A stretch of DNA of 64,000 nt, taken from the NCBI RefSeq assembly GCF_014805625.2, contig NW_023998417.1, forward strand, positions 62,001-126,000. The letters are read 5' to 3'. A model generated the notes under the pieces. That model ran no database searches. It was given only the letters and a program-made list of their open reading frames with translations, and had not been told where the DNA came from. A program made the translations under genes and the position numbers. Each line of letters begins with the position of its first letter. Within the stretch, counting starts at the first letter, position 1. Positions 52,401-61,400 of the stretch are shown here, in pieces. This DNA is from Glossina fuscipes (Eukaryota; Arthropoda; Insecta; Diptera; Glossinidae).

Positions 52401-55400
52401 TTTCAAATTTTTTATACCCATCCCCGAAGGACGAGACATATAATCAAAAATTTACAACGCCCAGAAGGAGGCTTCAGGGGCCACGCAAAGTAGATGCATT
52501 CTTGATGAGCATCAAATTCTGAATCAATTGAGGCATGTCCGTCTGGCTGTCTGCCCGTTCATGTAATGTCTGTTTTGAACACTCTTCTGGCCGCAAAAAT
52601 AAATTTATGGGAAAAAAATTCTTGCAGGCAAAAATTGGTGTTGAAAATGGGGGACAAATCGATCGAAGAACACACCTACAGCACCACGTAAATTGAGAAT
52701 ACCTCTGTTAGGTGTAAAATATTGTTTTGTAAAAATGACATTGTCGTGCAAAAACTTGAACGTGTATTCTAGGGGCGATGTTGTAGGAAAATAGAAAACA
52801 TTGGCCACGCCTACCCGACATTATAGAGTATCAAAATTTAATGTTTTTTTCTTACTTAATACTTGTTCGTTTTATATATAAAACCTCATAAAGCATATGA
52901 ATTCTTTGGCAGTCTCAAATTTAGAATACACCTATGAATGTCCGTCTGTCCAACATATATGTGGTTTTCAAAGGACACATACCTATGTGACAGAAAGTAT
53001 CATTTTAAAAATAGAGAAAGTCTGCCTCCCCTACTCTATATTCTACGGTGATGGATATAAAACATTTGCTCACGATGGAATATAACTTTCTTACTTGTTT
53101 AAATTCATAGCTGAATCAATGGAAAATGTGCTAATATTTCATTTATTATCTTAGGCTCTAGTGATGAACAATTCTTTCGTATATAAGTATATATTGACTG
53201 AAAATGATCACTTGTTGTAAGAGTTGTCCAGGATACACCGTTGCAACGCGATTGGGAAGTTTCGCCACACACAGCGCACTCACACAAACATAGCGCCTTC
53301 TGATTACCGCTTATTCAGATCGATGTAGCACGCTTTGGCTGGCATACGGTTGAAGAAGTGCGAAAATGGTTTGGTCGCTGCCTATCAAATATGTCAATAT
53401 AAGTCCTTTCGACATGATATCGGCATGTTGGCAAAAACATTGCAAAATGTTGTAGAAAATGTCGATAACTATTTTGATTATATATATATTGTGCCAATTT
53501 TCCACAAAAAATGCCTTCATATCACAGTCGCTGTTCTTAGTTTTATTTGCCGAAATTATTCTCCTAAACAATTTATAATATTTGAACATCGCAATATAAA
53601 ATGCATATATATGCATGACTGTGTACTTATGTACATATCTTCAAATCCTGAAATATTTATGAACGCTCAAAAGCCTTCACTTTAACGATCCAACCGCACG
53701 TTATGCATTTGTAAGGTAGCAAAAAAGTGAATGTCTATTTAATAATCGGCTATAGAGAGGAAAAAAAAAAAAACAAAAAAAACAAAAAACCTATCTGTCA
53801 CACAACCACATGAATCTTATAAAATTCCGCCCGGTTATCATGTCATTTGTAGGTAGATATGTGGTTTTCATACATAAACACAATATACTTTTGCGTCCAT
53901 CGTGGTGCTCTTTGTGCCCGTCGTGCTGGCATAGACTTAGACTTAGTGCAAACGACTTTTAAGAGAAGCGGTCTTTTATATATATTACTTGTGTTGTCTT
54001 GTGCTTGTCTTGAAGAAACTGTCAACACTGTACAATTGTCAAAAGTTGAACAAATAACTACAAACAACAACTACATCGTTGATATTGTTGTGTATATACA
54101 TATATATATATATATATATATTCGCGGGTTACGTGACCATATTTGGTAAAATTTCAGTTTAGTTTTTGCTTTACCCCAACCCTCTTTTTTTTCGCCCTGT
54201 CAATAGTTCAAGAAAAAAAAAAAAAGAAAAAAAAAAGATCACAAATGCTATCCGAATAAATGCGCAAAAGTTAAGAAATATCTTAAAAACTTATTGAAGC
54301 GTTTCGTTAAGTACTGTTCAATAGCGCGACGACTGTTAAGTGTGTGATTCACGATTTGATTTCGCCTTATGAGAATAAAAAAAGGGTATTTTCGACTTAG
54401 GGAAGAAAACGCCTTGAAAAAAGAAAAACGACGGCTTTCTAACATTCATTCACTAATGGAGTCTCTTACCAAAGGCACAAAATCATAATGATTTTCAACG
54501 AAATTAGGCTTTTGTATAAAGAGAGAGAAAAAGAGAGAGCTAGAGCTACCTTCTGCCTATGATATGTGTTTGTTTGAAATTTATAAATTAATACGTGATG
54601 TTAAATGAAAGGCCATTCATGCGTCGTTGCTATCGTTCTTATTGCTTTTCAACTGTTTTGCATTTTTAAGAACAAAAAATATCATATCATATATAAAGAG
54701 AGAAGTTTTGATGCAGCATTTAATATCCAGCAAATACTGTTATATCATGGTATTGTCGATTCTTTTACTCAAGGAAAATAAGAAAAACTTATTTTCCAAA
54801 GAATTTAGTAAAGAAAAAGTGTCATAACTATAATCACAAATGCCCATAATGCCTTATGCTTATGCTTAATGGAATTAAGAAAATTTTTCAATAAACACAA
54901 ATTTAAGTATCTTTGATATGTCCCCAAGCACAGATGTGCTTTTAAATATATATTTACAAATATATATACTCATATATATATATATAAATATATATACTCA
55001 TAACTACACACACATTGGACGGGTGCACACAAAGAATAAAATTTTGCGTTTTTCTTCTTTTATTCTCAAATATTTAAAATAAAATCAAATTGGACCGAAT
55101 AGTCACGATCGCAAAGGCTGTTGACTGATTAAAGTGAATTTTGAAAGAGAAAATTTCGAGTCTAAGGCGGTTAAAGAAATGCAATAACGTTCTCATGACT
55201 CGCAAAATTGTTTCTTAGTTTTCTCAACTTAAACAAAGCAAGTTACGAAGGCGCCACGATCCTAATTCGTGTTATTGCTCTACATTCCTTTGTCGAACTT
55301 TGAGTAGGTTTGGGACGATCTTTTATAAAATTATTCCCAAGAATTCATTCATGATATACTTACAACAATTTAAACATATTTCGAACGTGATCGGTACAGA

Positions 55401-58400
55401 AAACTGTGCTTTGTTGCGCATACTATATTTCTGGTAGGAAACTTGCGGGGGGAAAAAGTGAAACTAGATACACGATGCGAATCGTAAACGAAAGAACGTG
55501 CGAGATATGAGCGACGAAATTTTCTATTTAAGATCTTTACGACGCTTCTCGCTCTTTTCGACCTTTCGCCACCAATGTCCGTCCATCATAACAACACCGG
55601 CAGGTCAAAACTGCAAATGCCGGATAAAAGCGCTTTGGTATTTTTACCGTATTTTTACTAAATAAAATTGCTCGGTCACTATGCATGTTTTAGCTGTAAA
55701 ATTAAAAGCAGCCTTCGGCACATATTTCGCAGTGTCGTAAAGAGAACGTTACAATTAATGTATTCCGTACGTCCTTCACAGTTAAACATACGAAACAAAT
55801 AATCCCTTTGCCATTCTTGGAAATACCCACTAAATTAAAATTTTCTTCATTAATTTGAGATTTATTATTGAACCCACTATGGGCATAAATTAAGATGAAA
55901 AATTGACCAAATGCTACATTTGGCGCCATACGTGATTGCCGCTAAATCATTAAATATATGTAAATATGATTTTAATATGAAATTTCCCAACTCAACAAAG
56001 AATGTTTCGAATTATCAACGATATGGTTAAGTTATTATATAATCTCAACATGGCTAATAATAGTGTATTTTACCAAAAAAAAAAAAAAATATATATATAT
56101 ATTAATAAAGAAAAAGAACGCACCACCTCTCTCTACAGATTCGTGCAATTTGCAACACTCTACGTTTATGTTATAAAAGGAAAGAAAATTCGAAATTATT
56201 ATTGAAGAAGAAAATCAACTTATTCTCTACTCTATGGTTGTATTTAGGACATTTATTATAAACAAAGTTAAACATTTAACTCGACATATAAGCATACACA
56301 TACATACATATACATACACCACCACCACCACCTGTGTGTATGACGTGCAACTCATGTCTACATTCAAAACTCTATCAATGGGTGTGTCTTCTTCGCATAT
56401 TCGGAATCCTATCGATGGATACATAGTAGTTAGGTAGATATACTATCCGCATAGAAACGTATTAGTATTTCGTACATGCCAGGAACATATCGAAAGATGA
56501 TGGTTTGTTTAGAAACTTAGGTCATTCATTTTTACAACCGCATGTGGAATGAAAGTGAAACAAACTAAGAAAAACTAAATACATTTTACGACTTTAAAAA
56601 AAAAAAAAAAAAAAAAGAGCAAAAAGGAAAACATATTCTTACTTTTAATTACTATACACATAAGTACTTATGCAGGGCAAGGCGACTAAGACCTAAACTT
56701 TACGTATGCATAACGACAGAGCGTACACCCCCTCATGATTTAAAGTCAAGTATTGTTAAAAAGTTCGATGCAATGTTTATTTATTTTTTTTTTTCCGATG
56801 TTCCACGTATTTCATAATTTTATTTAATTTATTTATTTATTTATTATTATTATTTGTTTTTTTTTTTTTTTTTTGAATCTTTTTAAATGAAATTTTTTAC
56901 AGTAATATTTGATGTTAACAATTTAATTAATTAAATTAACAAAATAAATTAAGAGGGATTAATCTACAAAACGAGTTTAAAATCAGGATATCAAAGACAC
57001 ATTCTCTTTATGTAAAACAAATTCGAATCCGTTTATACCTAACCTCAAATGAAATGAGATTAAAATTTCCTTTAATGCTTGGGTTTGAGAAGAGGTTCAA
57101 AAATAAAAATGTTTTTTACACATTTGCTTGCAATTGAACGACCAAAAGTTAGATGTTAAAAGGATTTTAAAAAACCAATCGAGAATATATGAATGATCGG
57201 GAGACAAGTATAGTTTGCAATAAAATTGAGTTCGCTGTGAGGAAGATAGGCGGGGTTGATGATAGCGGCGTGTGGGGCGGGGCGGGGGGGGACAGGGGTG
57301 GGGACAGGTCGACGCGGCGGATTATAATAAAAAGACCAACTTCTTTATGCGTTCAAATCAAAATATTTGGTTTGGTTCAGTAAGCTTTTGAAGATAATTG
57401 ATAATTGATTTGTACAAAATTCGGAACGTCCGCACTGAACACAAAATAGACGGACGCTTACTCAACGCAAACTATGCCATCGGCTCCTCCTCATCAGCAC
57501 GCAGCCAACTACAGTTAAGAATTTCGCGTAAATTCCAACGAGCATGTGGTTCCGGCTCGAGCAATACGGCAACTGTAGCCTTTGCTTGAGCCGATATTTG
57601 GTCTTGCAATTTTCGCCGAAAGGCAAATTTCTTATTTCGTTGATCCTCAAGTAATTTACTTAAATTGCTGTCATCGAAAGGCATTTTTGCATTCAACATA
57701 ATAAATAGTATGACACCTAACGACCAGGCATCGGCCAGTTTAGGATCGTATGGTCGACCGCATACCACTTCGGGCGCCGCATATGCAGCCGAACCACAAT
57801 AGGTTTCCGATTTAATTTCACGGCCATTTTCATCGCAACAGTAGCGTGCGAAACCAAAGTCAGCTAATTTTATGTTAAGTCGTTTCGATAACAAAATATT
57901 TTCACACTTGAGATCACGATGCGCTATTTCATGCGAATGTAAATATTTAAGCGCCTTGGCCATCTGCATAAACCAGGCTTTTGCTTGCAGCTCCTCCACC
58001 GGACCAGACTTTTTAATATGGCTCAGCAAATCGCCATTTTCCGCATAGCGCATGAATATAAATATCTTGGGACCACGTTGCAAAATACTATGAATTTGAA
58101 TGATGTTCGGATGATCGATTTTTGTTAAAATTTCTAATTCACGCGGAAAGAATTTATGGACAAAATCTGAAGGCGCTTTAGCTTTATCAATAATTTTGCA
58201 GGCTAAATGTACACCGTGGCCGGCATCGTCCGCATAACCAGCCGTTATAACTGTGGCATACGAGCCCTCACCAATTTTATGTCCAATGTTATATCCGCGC
58301 TGAGCCAAAGCGTCGATGTCGGAGTTGCGTGTACTTAATTGCCGATTGGAGGTTGTCGAAAATTTTGACATAATTGTTGGATTTTTATAATAGTGAAATT

Positions 58401-61400
58401 TTGTCTAATTGCATCTGAAGATGATACTCTGATGATTTGAATTTGCACTCGAAAGTGTAGACTAAAACTTTAAAAATAAAAATGTTCAAAACAGGACAAA
58501 ATATTTATGCAAACTTTATACTGAATTCCAAGAATTTTTATAACAAATAAAAAAATACATTTGTCTGCCGTTCAAAATAAAATTTTGACAATTTTTGAAA
58601 AGAACCTTTCAAAACCTATTGAATTCATAATGATTTGATGAATTTTGTGATGATGACAAAACTTACTCTGACAACTATACGGGAAGGGAGGAGAAAAAAA
58701 ATTTAAAATGCATCAAAAAGCAAACAACATAATTGGTGGGGCTGGATAGATGGGGAGAAATGGGAAGAAGAAGTGTTTCAATGCACAAACGTCATTTTTA
58801 ATTTTTATTATTAGCATTGCATTGAGAGAAAGCATATCTCTCGCTTGTTTTGTGCTGCTGCAATTAACACTAAGGCATTAACTAAGGCATTTGTCATTGG
58901 TCACATGGTTGTTACCTCACCTTTAAATTGCAGCAAACAAAACAAGCAATTATTACAATGAACATCATATACGTAAGAACGAATAAATATCCTCCAAATT
59001 TAACATTTACATTTTGCATTTCTCATTCTCATTGTCATATTTTTTATTTTATTTTATTTTATTTTAATTTTTTTTTTCTTTTTCGTTCACAGCTTTCTTA
59101 AATGTCACGCACAGCATACGTGTCGATGTCAATGAGGAGGCTGAAAATATAACTGAAACCACCATAACCACAACAACCGCAACAGCGGTAGACCTCATAG
59201 ACGAGAGCAATGTCACTTTGCTGGCGGATGATTCAGAGTTAAGTGCTTCAGAGCGTACAAGACGTTTAATACCGTATATGGCCTTCTATTTGCCGGTTTC
59301 AGAGTTGACCATTAATAAACAATATGCCTCCCTACCGTCACAAGCGGTACGATTATAATTTTCAATTATTTTAAGCAGCAATTTATAATAAATAGATGTT
59401 TTCTTTTCGTGTATTCCTTCTTCATGACTGTATAGTCGAAGCATTCTTTACGAACAAACAGTGGTAATGCTGGCATACTTAATACAAGTCCAACGGCAAG
59501 TCATGTGCCAATACCAACAGCATATGTGCACATGAAAATGAATGCAATGAGTGCACCTTCAGCTACAAGCGATGGCTTGGAACATTATTTGCCGCCCTCT
59601 GCTTCTGCAAATTATCAGATAAATGCAGGCACTGGTTATTACGATAGCAATATTGGTGGACATTCCCTGACTGCAGTTAAACAACTTGGCGATACCGATA
59701 ATAACAAATATTCGAGAGTAGTTGATTTGGTGCCCCTACGGCCACCGGAGCTCACTGTCGGCGTCACACATTCGCCATTAGTAAGAGACAATGATGAAGG
59801 CAAAGTATATGCAACGCACAGACCAGTTAATCCTCACAAAGTGAGTAACAATAAGAGTAATAGCAACGAAAAAGACAATTTAAAAACAACAAAAAAAAAA
59901 AAAAATATTGATTGCGATCGCATACTTTTTTAAGAACCCATGATATGTACTTTTGTACTGCTTTTTCAATATAATGATTTTCAATTTTATTAAAAATAAA
60001 TAAAACCCATTCTTTCATAGCAAAAGACAGTGCAATATTTTCCACCTTTATCATCGCAAACCTCATCAAAATCATCTTTAACTGCGTTCGAGTCTTTAGC
60101 CACTCCGCCAAAGGAAATAATAAGGTCTCGCCAACAACAAAATCAAGCTGCTTATCGTATACGCAGCAAACAATCAAAAAACAATTTAACACCATTTACA
60201 GCGTCTAATACAGTGCCGGGCGACTTCGTACCAATTGTTTATACGTCAGCGAATAGCAATAGCAACAACAACTTAAACAATATAATAACCAATACAGCTG
60301 AGGCCGATGACACTGCTCATATTGTATTGTACGACGATGAAAACGATGAAATAAACAAACACTATCAACAGCAAACGCAGCAAACCCAACCGCGGCAACA
60401 AATTGCTGTAGAATACTCTGCTTCATTGCCGCCAATAGATGTTCAATCATTGCATAATCAAAATTATCATCACCGCTATCGACAACAACAACAACAACAA
60501 CAGCAACAACATCGGCATAATTCCAAACTCCAACAACAACAGCAACAGCAACAACAACAATCAAAGCAACAAGGGTATTTTAGTATTACAACTTCCACGG
60601 TGGCAGGAGAATTGGCACCAGAAAATACCGTAACCATAAGGTATTTAAAAATTAAATGTCTCGCTAAACAGTAATACATAAAAGAATGATTTAGTGGTTT
60701 TTACATGATTATGCGAAAAATTATTAAACTGAATTATAGTACCGCGCTTATGGAAGCGCATGTGGTGGCATTTTTAAGAATAGTATCGCCCGCTATGGAT
60801 ACACTGCCGTAACATTTCCAATTTCTTGTTTTCTTATCGCGATATTTTTTGAACCCTTGCAAGTACATTAACGTGACATTATGTCCGATTGTCATATAAG
60901 AGAAAACTTCAAAAAACTCCAGCTGACTTGTACACTCCTTTATGGCCGCTATGCTAAAGAAAGCCCAAGAAGTGAAAACAACAAGCAACAAGTTCGCTGG
61001 AGAAAAGTTCACTTAAACTCTAAACGAAAAGCTTTGAAGGCATTTGTGTTTTCAAAAAAATTATTGACCTAACTTTCAGTCTATGCTGTGTTTCATTGTC
61101 GCAAATCAGTATCGTAGTATGAGTCCTTTGAAGATTTAGTATATTTTTTTAACAAATTCCTCCAAATCCTATGTGTAAACCGGATGCTTGTCATCTCTGT
61201 CTGAATCAGTCAGATCTTATCAATCACATGGAGTTGCTAGCAACGCTATATTGTTTTGCTTCTAATAAAATCTTTCATTTGCTAAAAGTCAAAGTATCTA
61301 AGATGTTCTCTTCAGCGCGCAGTTTACAGCCATCGGTAACGTCTTGTTTTCAACGAATGTAAATGTCAACGGTGGTCGCGCCATTCATAGCTCGCTGAGA

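Larger units (their letters stand above)
49591..57471 (+). other. Giant first intron, right part up to the nested kinase
   Basis: Contains a CT repeat at 50,571-50,617, the 400-N gap, repeat family A copy 3, a mariner fragment, TA tracts (about 54,100), long poly-A/T tracts and the G-rich tract at 57,274-57,303. No protein gene recognised apart from a doubtful 58-codon frame at 50,033. Confidence 0.55.
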
